Positions 16,061 to 24,316 of a DNA stretch of 64,000 bases are shown piece by piece; the first letter of the stretch is position 1; every line of letters starts with the position of its first letter. The position numbers and the translations under genes were made by a program. This DNA is from Nostoc sp. MS1 (lineage in GTDB: Bacteria > Cyanobacteriota > Cyanobacteriia > Cyanobacteriales > Nostocaceae), in contig NZ_AP023441.1 in NCBI RefSeq assembly GCF_019976755.1, positions 3,469,501 to 3,533,500 of the forward strand, written 5' to 3'. Under the pieces are notes generated by a model that searched no databases, was not told the origin of the DNA, and saw only the letters and a program-made list of their open reading frames with translations.

Positions 16061-18781
16061 ATGACTTCTCCTGTACCTCCCCTAAACTTAGCACCAAAAT
16101 TGCGGCGACCCCTGTCACTGTGGAATCCCTTAGATTATCTGCGTCTGTTGTACTGGGTGTTTTTCTTTCCCCAGGCTTTGCGATGGTATGTTGATACTTT
16201 TGGAGGTGGGTATATTCCCGAAGAAGAAATGAACTGGCGAAAAGGATGGGAAGTTTTGCGTCAGCATCCTATCCAACGTGAGTTACTTTTCCAGGGTGTG
16301 ATACTAACGGTCGTTACACCGTTAATTTTAGGTCTAATTGTTGAGCGTTTAAACGTTCCTTTTAACTGGTTAGGCGTGGCATTGGGTGTGCCGTTGGGTG
16401 TGGCGTTTGGTGTGGCGTTTGGTGTGGCGTTTGGTGTGGCGTTTGGTGTGGCGTTAAGCGTGGCGTTAGGCGTGGTGTTAGGCGTGGCGTTAGGCGTGGC
16501 GTTAAGCGTGGCGTTTGGTGTGGCATATGGCGTGGCGTTAGGCGTGACGTTAGGCGTGGCGGGAGGTGTGGCGTTTGGTGTGGCGGGAGGCGTGGCGGGA
16601 GGCGTGGCGTTAGGTGTGGCGGCGTTTGGCGTGGCGTTTGGCGTGGGGTTAAGCGTGGCGGCGTTTGGCGTGGCGTTTGGCGTGGCGTTAGGTGTGTTGA
16701 GAGGTGTAGCGTTAGGCGTGGCGGGAGGTGTGGCAGCGTATGCCGTGGCGTTTGGCTTGGCGTTAGGCTTGGCTAATTTACGTCTAGACAATTGGGTTTT
16801 TAGCTTACTCTTAAACTCAAACTCGTCCAATTATAGTAAATGGCTAATACCGCGTATCACTCCTCTCCCTTTACCAAATCTTACTTTTCGCTTGCAGAAT
16901 TGGCTACAAGAAGATTGGGAATCAGGTTTAAATAATATTAATAAATTGTTAGCATATACTCTGCAATTTATTCCTGTTATTCAAGCAGTTAATAAAATAC
17001 TTGACAGAACTCCATCAGAGCAAATTATCTGGCGTGTTTCTAAATTGGCTGAATCTCCTTCTGACTGGACTTTAGTACGTTTTGCCTCAGCTTCTCTGAA
17101 CGCAAGTTTCAAATCAAAATTTATAAGTAGATTGTTGATCATTCCTCCCTTTTGGCGTATGAGATGGCAAGCTCGTTTATTCACAGATACTCGTTTGGAT
17201 ACTCCTGCTCGTGCTGCTGCGGCTGGTTTTTGGTATCTCCATGAAGAAGAACCAGCAAAAGCGCAGCAGGCATTTGCTGTAGTACGTTCTCTACTTTACG
17301 GTGAGGAAATGTATATCCTTGCCCAAACTCTAGCAGCATTTCAAAAGGCAACAACAGTGGATAGCATTGCTAATCTGCAAATACCCGCTTTTCCACAAGA
17401 ACCTTTTTTACGCCCAAATACCTGGAATACTCTTAAAAATCTACGTTGCGTAGCTGAGGACATCCAGTTTGTTAACAAAAGTGTGTCTCTTTCAGCGAGG
17501 TCTTTAGCTCTTAATCGTGCTTTGGGTGAAATAAGAAGCATTTTAAACACAACCTATAATTTACCACAAGCGGAACGATGGTTAATTATATATATCACTG
17601 CTACTTGGGGAAAGAGTCTTTTAAAGATAGCTCGTGAGGTTGGAGAAATTTCTATCACCAAGCCTGTGATTAATCCTTATATCATAGGCAACCCAGTTCA
17701 AGGTAATCTGTTTGTCGGCAGAGAAGATGTGCTGAGACAGTTAGAAGAACTCTGGGTAATGGGTAATCAACTCCAGTCTGTAGTTCTTTACGGTCATAGG
17801 CGCATGGGTAAAACTTCAATCTTTCTGAATGCTGCTAACTGTCTAGGTTCAAGGATACAGTTAGCTTACGTCAACCTGCTGCGATTGGGAGATAGCCCCC
17901 AAGGAGTGGGTGAGGTGCTAATGGCTATTAGTGATGAAATTTCTCAAACTGTGAAACTTCCTCCACCAAATGACGCGGACTTATTAAATCTTCCCTATAG
18001 AACTTTTGAACGCTATTTAAAACAAGTAGAAGCACAATTAGAGACTGGGTTAATTATTGCCTTAGACGAATTTGAGAAAATTGAGGAACTCATCGAAGCC
18101 AGAAAAATCCCTCAAGATTTTATGGGTTATCTGCGGGGGTTGGTGCAAATGAGTTCTAAAATTGCCTTTGCCTTTGCTGGGTTACACACTTTAGAGGAGA
18201 TGACAGCAGACTATTTTCAACCCTTTTTCGCCAGCGTTATTCCTATTCATATTAAATTTCTAGAACGTGCAGCTACTCGCCAAATTTTAGCTAACCCAAA
18301 TGAAGACTTTCTCCTTGACTATACCCCAGAAGCTTTAGACAAAATCTATGCTTTAACATCTGGTCAACCCTTTTTAGTCCAACTGATGGGATTTCAGTTA
18401 GTGCGCCGCTACAATGACCAAGTTTTTGAGCAAGGAAGACCCCGCGACCCTGTTTTTACCATTGAAGATGTAGAAGCTGTAATTGATAACCCTGAGTTTT
18501 TCCAGCGCGGACGCTACTATTTTGATGGGGTTTGGGGTCAGGCGGCGCAAGATGTGGAGGGACAACAGGAAATTTTAAAGGTGCTTGCACCCCATGAAGA
18601 TGGGTTGAGTTTTGATGTCTTAGCTGAGTCTACAGGTATGAATGGTCATACTTTGCAGGCTGCATTAGATACCTTAAAGCGTCATGATGTAGTTGCAGAA
18701 ACTGAGGGAAGCTGGCGAATTATAGTAGAATTGTTCCGCCGTTCGGTTGTACGATGGAGAATAGGGAACTCGAATCCCTGA
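16061..18781 (+). CDS. Membrane P-loop ATPase with 134-residue Gly-Val-Ala repeat
   Basis: The 906-residue protein has an N-terminal region with a membrane segment at about 75-95, then residues 105-238 made almost entirely of GVAF/GVAL/GVAG units. These are hydrophobic enough for several closely packed membrane helices. A middle region of unknown fold follows. Next is an AAA-like ATPase with FVGREDVLRQLEEL, Walker A YGHRRMGKTS (about 576-585) and Walker B LIIALDEFEKIEE. The C-terminus is winged-helix-like (EGQQEILKVLAPHEDGLSF...). The ATPase resembles the prokaryotic family that recognises partner complexes. It is coupled to the soluble NTPase upstream, suggesting a membrane-plus-soluble pair. 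The last nine codons lie antisense to a tRNA-Ala gene. Confidence 0.75.
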   Translation: MTSPVPPLNLAPKLRRPLSLWNPLDYLRLLYWVFFFPQALRWYVDTFGGGYIPEEEMNWRKGWEVLRQHPIQRELLFQGVILTVVTPLILGLIVERLNVPFNWLGVALGVPLGVAFGVAFGVAFGVAFGVALSVALGVVLGVALGVALSVAFGVAYGVALGVTLGVAGGVAFGVAGGVAGGVALGVAAFGVAFGVGLSVAAFGVAFGVALGVLRGVALGVAGGVAAYAVAFGLALGLANLRLDNWVFSLLLNSNSSNYSKWLIPRITPLPLPNLTFRLQNWLQEDWESGLNNINKLLAYTLQFIPVIQAVNKILDRTPSEQIIWRVSKLAESPSDWTLVRFASASLNASFKSKFISRLLIIPPFWRMRWQARLFTDTRLDTPARAAAAGFWYLHEEEPAKAQQAFAVVRSLLYGEEMYILAQTLAAFQKATTVDSIANLQIPAFPQEPFLRPNTWNTLKNLRCVAEDIQFVNKSVSLSARSLALNRALGEIRSILNTTYNLPQAERWLIIYITATWGKSLLKIAREVGEISITKPVINPYIIGNPVQGNLFVGREDVLRQLEELWVMGNQLQSVVLYGHRRMGKTSIFLNAANCLGSRIQLAYVNLLRLGDSPQGVGEVLMAISDEISQTVKLPPPNDADLLNLPYRTFERYLKQVEAQLETGLIIALDEFEKIEELIEARKIPQDFMGYLRGLVQMSSKIAFAFAGLHTLEEMTADYFQPFFASVIPIHIKFLERAATRQILANPNEDFLLDYTPEALDKIYALTSGQPFLVQLMGFQLVRRYNDQVFEQGRPRDPVFTIEDVEAVIDNPEFFQRGRYYFDGVWGQAAQDVEGQQEILKVLAPHEDGLSFDVLAESTGMNGHTLQAALDTLKRHDVVAETEGSWRIIVELFRRSVVRWRIGNSNP
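16373..16774 (+). repeat. Tandem 12-bp coding repeat (GGYGTGGCGTTW and variants)
   Basis: About 33 units of a 12-bp repeat encode Gly-Val-Ala plus Phe, Leu, Gly or Ser, with occasional 3-bp insertions that keep the frame. The opposite strand has a long shadow frame of TPNATPNA units, which is an artefact of the repeat. Confidence 0.95.
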
Positions 18782-18827
18782 CCTCTGCGGTGCGATCGCA
18801 GCGCTCTACCAACTGAGCTAATTCCCC
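18755..18827 (-). tRNA. trnA: tRNA-Ala (anticodon CGC)
   Basis: The reverse strand gives acceptor GGGGAAT/ATTCTCC with the G3-U70 wobble that marks alanine tRNAs. The D arm is GCTC...GAGC, the anticodon stem CTGCG/CGCAG with loop ATCGCAC (anticodon CGC), and the T arm CAGGG-ATTCGAG-TTCCC read on the tRNA strand with one adjusted pair. The discriminator is A; CCA is not encoded. The anticodon arm contains the HIP1 octamer GCGATCGC. The gene overlaps the last 27 bp of the preceding protein gene on the other strand. Confidence 0.95.
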
Positions 18828-18858
18828 TAACATAACGATTCAACCATCATAGAGTATT

Positions 18859-19587
18859 TTAACATTCAGTTAGGGATGGCTGAGATTTATTGCCAGAAAA
18901 AACTGCTTGTACTCGCTCCAGTTCTAATTCGCTCAAGTAATCGACAGTCCAATTACAGCAGCGTTGCAGCATATGGAAGGGGTAGGTATTCGCTACGCCC
19001 AAAACCTGTATTTGCGCTCGTTTGGCGGCTCCTATCCCTGCTGGGGTGTCTTCAATGGCCAAGCATTCCTGGGGTTGCAGATTTAATTCTGGATATTCTT
19101 GATTCAGCCGTTCTATCGCCAACAAATAACCGTCTGGGTGGGGTTTACTGGTGGTGATGTCATCGCCTGCGACGATAATTTTAAAATACTCGGCTAAATT
19201 GGCGCGGTTGAGAACTAAATCAATTTCTGTTCGTAACGCACCACTAACTATACCTAGTTTGAGATTACGCGATCGCACCTGATAAATCAAATCTTCCACG
19301 CCGGGATATATCGTCAGTTTATCTAATTTCTCCAACTCCAGCGCGTAGGCTTGGGCTTTGCGGTTGAGTAACCCTGTTACATAATCCTCGCTGACGACTC
19401 TACCACGATTAGCCAGCAATTCTTGAAAACAAGCGCGATCACTCCGCCCCAAGGAAGCTTGACGCTCTTGCACTTTCTGGGGTTGGAGATTTTCTTGTAC
19501 GAGAATCTCATCTATTAATTGTAGGTGAATGCGCTCATCGTTAATGATTACGCCATTAAAATCAAACAGAACTGCCTTTAAACTCAT
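18859..19587 (-). CDS. HAD-superfamily phosphatase, beta-phosphoglucomutase-like
   Basis: The 242-residue protein has the HAD motifs in order: LFDFNGVI (nucleophile Asp9), LGIVSGA (motif II Ser), TSKPHPDGY (motif III Lys) and CLAIEDTPAGI (motif IV acids). A helical cap lies between motifs I and II, as in the beta-phosphoglucomutase group. The second acid of the usual DxD pair is Asn11 here (DFN), which should alter the general acid/base step. The substrate is unknown. The gene follows the methyltransferase by 4 nt on the same strand and ends 31 bp before tRNA-Ala, so the three could share a transcript. Confidence 0.85.
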   Translation of the reverse strand: MSLKAVLFDFNGVIINDERIHLQLIDEILVQENLQPQKVQERQASLGRSDRACFQELLANRGRVVSEDYVTGLLNRKAQAYALELEKLDKLTIYPGVEDLIYQVRSRNLKLGIVSGALRTEIDLVLNRANLAEYFKIIVAGDDITTSKPHPDGYLLAIERLNQEYPELNLQPQECLAIEDTPAGIGAAKRAQIQVLGVANTYPFHMLQRCCNWTVDYLSELELERVQAVFSGNKSQPSLTEC

Positions 19588-19591
19588 GCCA

Positions 19592-20506
19592 CTATGCCAA
19601 AGCTGGAGATTCTAAACCCTCCTGATTATTATTATCTATTGCTGGTGTATATTGTCTTTGGTTTACCCCAACAGTGCGATCGTTTAGGAAAATAGGTTTA
19701 ACACCGCTAGTTAGTTGATGTATCAACCATACATCTTCTGTACCTACTCCGCCAAACCCAGCCGCACCCATCCACGCATCTACGCTGTCAGCCGCATACT
19801 CATGAATGTAAGGTTCTTCAAAAATATTATTCAGCCATTCCAATTGACGTAGGCTTTTCTGACTCCCATCCAAAATTAACACTTGCCCACCAGGAACCAA
19901 CAACCGGAAACATTCTTGTAAGATTGCTTGGGATACTGCCACAGGTGTTTCGTGAAACAATAAAGCAGCCGTAATTAAATTAAAAGAAGCATCGGGAAAA
20001 CTAGTTTTTTCTGCGTTTCCATGTCGCCAGCTAATATCTAAACCCGCATTTTTGGCTTTATCTTCTGCCCTTACCAGCATATAGGGTGATAAATCCAAAC
20101 CGATCACATCTGCTTGAGGAAAAGCCTGTTTTAACATTAATGTCGTGGAACCCGTACCACAACCCAAGTCTAATATGCGTCTTGGCTGGACTTTTACCGC
20201 ATCAATCAAGGCTTGACGCACCCATGTTTCATTCGGTGGTAGGGCGTATTCCGTAATTGGATCATAGCTGACAGCCGCACTAGAATTAAGATATCCTCGC
20301 TTAATACCGTGAAAGTTCTGGCTACTGTAGTACGAGGGAATTATTACATCATTTCTACGGAAGCGATGCCTACGGCGGGCTACGCCTACGCTTTCTTTCT
20401 CCCAATCAATACTTTGAGCATAACGCCGCCACTTATCCTCATCAATCAAAAACCGGGCTACAGGCGCTAATAAGGTTTCCCAAATAGTATTTTGACCTGC
20501 TGGCAT
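19592..20506 (-). CDS. Class I SAM-dependent methyltransferase
   Basis: The 304-residue protein has the SAM-binding motif RILDLGCGTGSTTLML near residue 110, the acidic loop VIGLDLSPYML, and LLVPGGQVLILDG in the position of motif III. The substrate is not evident; the layout resembles small-molecule methyltransferases of the UbiE type. Residues 39-49 (SVGVARRRHRF) are encoded by a dispersed palindromic repeat. They look foreign to the fold and so are likely a tolerated insertion in the N-terminal extension. It is the first gene of an operon with the HAD phosphatase. Confidence 0.85.
   Translation of the reverse strand: MPAGQNTIWETLLAPVARFLIDEDKWRRYAQSIDWEKESVGVARRRHRFRRNDVIIPSYYSSQNFHGIKRGYLNSSAAVSYDPITEYALPPNETWVRQALIDAVKVQPRRILDLGCGTGSTTLMLKQAFPQADVIGLDLSPYMLVRAEDKAKNAGLDISWRHGNAEKTSFPDASFNLITAALLFHETPVAVSQAILQECFRLLVPGGQVLILDGSQKSLRQLEWLNNIFEEPYIHEYAADSVDAWMGAAGFGGVGTEDVWLIHQLTSGVKPIFLNDRTVGVNQRQYTPAIDNNNQEGLESPALA
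20359..20396. repeat. Dispersed palindromic repeat inserted in methyltransferase gene
   Basis: The stretch around gcgatgcctacggcgggct followed by acgcctacgc has self-complementary character. It is a type of interspersed repeat I recall as abundant in Nostoc genomes. It is in frame with the methyltransferase. Confidence 0.65.
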
Positions 20507-20596
20507 AAACTTGAGTCAGCCTAAGTTATCTTCTTTACCAATTTTACTTTAGTCATTGGTCATTCGTCATTGGTCATCACTTGACACGACTACCGT

Positions 20597-20620
20597 TATA
20601 TACTACAAATGTAGTATATA
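20597..20620. promoter_or_regulatory. Perfect 11-bp palindrome resembling a CopY/BlaI-type operator
   Basis: TATATACTACA-AA-TGTAGTATATA is a perfect inverted repeat. Its core TACAAATGTA fits TACANNTGTA, the box of the CopY/BlaI/MecI repressor family. It lies between the divergent methyltransferase (start 20506) and rtcB (start 20738) and so could control either one. No such repressor gene is in the window. Confidence 0.5.
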
Positions 20621-20737
20621 AATATCACATTTTAATCAAAATATAAAATAAACAATTACATCAAGTGTAAATGCTTAATTACCCATACAAAAAGATGCAG
20701 AAAATTCTATTCACTCCCTACTCCCTATTTTAAAACT

Positions 20738-21919
20738 ATGCCCTACGAAAAATTAGAAATTCAAACACCAGCCCCTGTATTATCCTGGGCAAATCATGAA
20801 CTAGGCCATGAAGAAACCAAAATGGCAGAAAATGTGGCATCGCTACCATTTGTGTTTAAACATGTAGCGTTAATGCCAGATGTCCATTTAGGAAAAGGTG
20901 CTTTAGTTGGTTCTGTAATTGCTACCAAAGAAGCAATCATTCCTGCTGCGGTGGGTGTGGATATTGGTTGCGGGATGTGCGCCATCAAAACACAATTTAC
21001 TGGCGAACAATTAGAAGGTAAACTAAAGAAAATTCGCCTAGATATTGAAGCAGCAATTCCCACTGGTTTTAACGAAAATAAAGATGTAGAAAAATCTGTT
21101 TCTAACTGGCAACGTTGGAGTGATTTTAAAGATTTGCACTCCGGTGTACAAGACTTACAAACCAAAGCAATGAGACAAATGGGTTCTCTCGGTGGCGGAA
21201 ATCACTTTATAGAAGTGTGCCTAGATACAGAGAACCAAGTTTGGCTAATGCTACATTCTGGTTCACGCCACATTGGCAATAATTTGGCTCAGTGCCATAT
21301 TAGTACAGCCAAGGAATTAGCAAAATTAGCAGGTAATAATTTACCTGACCCTGATTTAGCTTATTTTGTCGCTGGAACACCAGAATTTCAAGCATACTGG
21401 AACGATTTACAATGGGCGCAAGATTATGCGCGTGTGAACCGTGATGTAATGATGGCGCGTTTCAAACGTATCATTGAAAAGCATCTAGCTGGAGGAAAGG
21501 AAACTAAACCTTTATTGCAAGTAAATTGCCATCATAATTACGCCGAAAAAGAAGTACATTTTGGCGAAGATGTGTATGTAACTCGTAAAGGTGCAGTGCG
21601 CGCACAAACAGAAGATTATGGGATTATCCCTGGTTCAATGGGAGCAAAATCTTTCATTGTTAAAGGTAAAGGTAATGCTCATAGTTTTTGTTCTTGCTCT
21701 CATGGCGCTGGTCGTTTACTGTCGAGAAATAAAGCAAAAAATATCTATACTCTCGATGATTTGATTCAGCAAACTAAGGGCGTGGAATGTCGTAAAGATA
21801 CTGGTGTTTTAGATGAAATTCCAGGCGCTTACAAGCCTATTGATCAAGTAATGCAAAATCAAGCTGATTTAGTGGAGGTTGTAGCTACACTTAAGCAAGT
21901 TGTTTGTGTAAAAGGTTAA
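20738..21919 (+). CDS. rtcB: RtcB-type RNA ligase
   Basis: The 393-residue protein carries the RtcB signature set: LMPDVHLGKGALVGSV, AAVGVDIGCGMCA with the metal-binding Cys, SLGGGNHFIEV, MLHSGSRHIG, VNCHHNYAE and, near the end, FCSCSHGAGRLLSR with the His that takes GMP. RtcB joins 2',3'-cyclic phosphate or 3'-phosphate RNA ends to 5'-OH ends using GTP and Mn2+, in tRNA or rRNA repair. No archease or RtcA gene is beside it. It is about 85 residues shorter than archaeal RtcB, as in the compact bacterial form. A palindrome lies 118 bp upstream. It ends at a strong bidirectional hairpin. Confidence 0.93.
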   Translation: MPYEKLEIQTPAPVLSWANHELGHEETKMAENVASLPFVFKHVALMPDVHLGKGALVGSVIATKEAIIPAAVGVDIGCGMCAIKTQFTGEQLEGKLKKIRLDIEAAIPTGFNENKDVEKSVSNWQRWSDFKDLHSGVQDLQTKAMRQMGSLGGGNHFIEVCLDTENQVWLMLHSGSRHIGNNLAQCHISTAKELAKLAGNNLPDPDLAYFVAGTPEFQAYWNDLQWAQDYARVNRDVMMARFKRIIEKHLAGGKETKPLLQVNCHHNYAEKEVHFGEDVYVTRKGAVRAQTEDYGIIPGSMGAKSFIVKGKGNAHSFCSCSHGAGRLLSRNKAKNIYTLDDLIQQTKGVECRKDTGVLDEIPGAYKPIDQVMQNQADLVEVVATLKQVVCVKG

Positions 21920-21953
21920 ATTTGTTAGTGGGTAGTGCCAAATTTTCGCTAAA

Positions 21954-21989
21954 AAAGAAGGTAATAATTATTTACCTTCTTTGATTTTT
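21954..21989. terminator. Bidirectional terminator between rtcB and the Rieske gene
   Basis: An 11-bp stem AAAGAAGGTAA / TTACCTTCTTT with a 7-nt loop is followed by gattttt on the forward strand. An A-run before it gives a T-run on the reverse strand. It serves the two convergent genes. Confidence 0.8.
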
Positions 21990-22033
21990 AATTAATAGAT
22001 TATCTATTAATTAAATCGCTTGTTATACATAGT

Positions 22034-23524
22034 TTAATCATTATGAGCGTGTTCAAACGTGTAAGAGTAAAATAGCCCGCTAAATCTTTTCAATTGATAT
22101 CCTAAAACAGCTAGTAAAATACCACCTGTAAGCGCTAACCAAAATCCTACAGGGGGCAGGGTGAATAGAGATTTATCTAACGCTGCTTGTAGGGCTACAA
22201 ACCTAGCATCAACAATAACTGCGATGAATAAACACACAGCCGCAGCTACATAAGCTAATACGGTCAAACGATTGATATTTTTTAGAGCATTTTGGCAAAC
22301 TGTGCAATTTTCAGTATGGGTTGTCCACACGTCAAACAACTTCTGCTTATCTTGTTCACCATGAGATATAGCTTCTGCTGCCCAAGGTACACCACCACCA
22401 GCGCGATTTTCCAACCATCGACGCAATGCAATCACCATTTTATCTTGAGGGTTTGGTGTGTAAACAGCATCTAGCCATTTACTCTTTCTTCTTTGAGCAA
22501 TAATTGTTTCTTGGTAATGGAGAAACACCATATCTTGGTGGAGAAATAAGGATGCTAATACATGAGTCAACCAAATGGGTAACGGTAGTCCAAAGAAAGA
22601 TAATCCTTGGGGTTTCTTCCCTTGGGGATTTTTGATAAACACTTGGCAACCAATATGCCGACACCATCCGGGACGAGTTGGTGTAGCGTACAAAGCCAAA
22701 ATTAACTGTCCACCATCCTTAGAGGTGGCAACAATTTTCATGTAACAAGGTGGTTGAAAATCGTGAATTGCCTGTACTGTGTCGCCTTGTGTTGGTTGAA
22801 TCTCAAAGGCAAACCCATTTTGGGTAGATATGGGGCGTACAGGAATCATATCGTAGTATTTGGCATCTTTGTAGCGATCGCCTATAATCCCATGATGAGA
22901 AACTGGTACATGAGCGGGGTCTGAGACGTTTTCCATAAAGTAGTCCCAGCCATACGGCAAATCGCGGAAATTCCAGGCAGATTTGACCACCCTACCTGAG
23001 TTATCTTCTAATTCAGCCACAATACGCGGTGTGTGCAATTGGCTTTCTACCTTAGCTATTTCTCCAGGTTCAGCCCATACCCACAGTAAACCCTGGCGTT
23101 CTTGGGTAGGATAAACTACAGCACAGGATTTCGGATTTTCACAATTCTTAGTCGCAGTCTGTTCGTCCTTAGACTGGGGCATACTTACACAGTTTCCTTG
23201 ACTGTCAAAACGCCAAGCATGGTAAGCACATAAAAGTGTACCATCAGCTTCGACACGACCCTCTGAAAGCGGAACTAATCGATGAGGACAAACATCTTCA
23301 AAGCATCGCCATTGACCAGAACCATCCCGCCACAGGACAATATCCTTACCTAATAACTGCATCCTGTGGGGACGGCTAGGATCAAGATACTCTACTACCG
23401 CCATTGGATACCACTGCTTTGTCCATTGAAATACTTTTTCTTCTACCTGCAATTCTTCATCATCTGCATTTTTAAATAAGTCGTTGTTCTGGAGATTCCC
23501 TTCCAGTGTGGTTTCAGATGTCAT
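22034..23524 (-). CDS. Rieske non-haem iron oxygenase, PaO/Tic55-like
   Basis: The 496-residue protein has an N-terminal Rieske [2Fe-2S] domain (Cys79-x-His81 in CPHR and Cys99-x2-His102 in CAYH). A mononuclear iron site follows in MENVSDPAHVPVSHHG. A CTVC pair lies near residue 410, and two C-terminal membrane helices follow. This layout is that of the plant and cyanobacterial PaO/Tic55/Ptc52 family, whose known members act on chlorophyll breakdown or related tetrapyrroles. The substrate here is not shown. It should sit at a membrane and use ferredoxin as electron donor. It is a single gene, convergent with rtcB. Confidence 0.88.
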   Translation of the reverse strand: MTSETTLEGNLQNNDLFKNADDEELQVEEKVFQWTKQWYPMAVVEYLDPSRPHRMQLLGKDIVLWRDGSGQWRCFEDVCPHRLVPLSEGRVEADGTLLCAYHAWRFDSQGNCVSMPQSKDEQTATKNCENPKSCAVVYPTQERQGLLWVWAEPGEIAKVESQLHTPRIVAELEDNSGRVVKSAWNFRDLPYGWDYFMENVSDPAHVPVSHHGIIGDRYKDAKYYDMIPVRPISTQNGFAFEIQPTQGDTVQAIHDFQPPCYMKIVATSKDGGQLILALYATPTRPGWCRHIGCQVFIKNPQGKKPQGLSFFGLPLPIWLTHVLASLFLHQDMVFLHYQETIIAQRRKSKWLDAVYTPNPQDKMVIALRRWLENRAGGGVPWAAEAISHGEQDKQKLFDVWTTHTENCTVCQNALKNINRLTVLAYVAAAVCLFIAVIVDARFVALQAALDKSLFTLPPVGFWLALTGGILLAVLGYQLKRFSGLFYSYTFEHAHND

Positions 23525-23640
23525 AGTGTTTTGGCTATTTATTAGTTGATTGAATTTTAAATTAGGAATAGATGAATGATGGTATTCCGTCAGGAATATT
23601 ATTCAACATCATCCAAAATTATAGTTATATTTTTAAATGT

Positions 23641-24018
23641 TTATATTCCCTCTGCGGGATTAGTAAATAAAACTTTGATAGCGCTCATAATCATCAAAAC
23701 AGCAAATATTTTGCTTAAGGCTCCTGTAGGTAAATTTGTGCCTACTTTTGCACCTAACCAGCCACCAAAAATAAATCCTAAACAAATGAGCGCGGCTACT
23801 TTAATATCGACATATCCTTGCTTGTAATAAACCCAAGCTGCCAATAAATCTATTGGTAAAACCAACAATGCTAATGTCGTGCCTTGTGCTTGTTGTTGGG
23901 AAAAGCCTAGTAGAAAAATTAGGGAAGGTAAAATAATTATCCCTCCACCGATACCTGTCATACCACTAATTGTTCCAGCGACTAATCCTAACAGTAGGCA
24001 AATCCAAATACTACTCAT
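23641..24018 (-). CDS. Half-length TauE/SafE (TSUP) family membrane protein
   Basis: The 125-residue protein has about four hydrophobic helices and the family motif GLVAGTISGMTGIGGGIIILP near the N-terminus. Full TSUP transporters (sulphite, sulpho-acid or related anion export) have two such halves in about 250 residues; only one is present. I place the start at the ATG at 24018, 6 nt after an AAGGAT, rather than the upstream start. The frame ends cleanly at TAG with no sign of a second half downstream, so it may work as a dimer. Confidence 0.75.
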   Translation of the reverse strand: MSSIWICLLLGLVAGTISGMTGIGGGIIILPSLIFLLGFSQQQAQGTTLALLVLPIDLLAAWVYYKQGYVDIKVAALICLGFIFGGWLGAKVGTNLPTGALSKIFAVLMIMSAIKVLFTNPAEGI

Positions 24019-24316
24019 GCTTATATCCTTAGTTATTTCAATCAAAACTAAGATTAATATAACTTAATATAGTATGAGTATGAGGCACATAGGGTGCGGA
24101 CATTTCCCAAGCCTGAAAGCTAGAAGTTGTAAGACTTTCCATCCTGGCTTTGCTATACCAGCCAAATTATTAAAGGATAAAGCATTTTTTATTGGTAATA
24201 GTTAATGGATAATTGGTTTTTCCTACTAAGCTTACCAATTACCCATCACCAAATATATTCTAAGTAATTAGCCAAACTGGAGATTAGGAAAAAATTTTAG
24301 CTAATTGCCCAGATTC

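Noticed and set aside
16261..16830. Reverse-strand 189-codon frame rich in TPNATPNA
   Set aside because: It is the shadow of the GVA-coding repeat and has no start signal.
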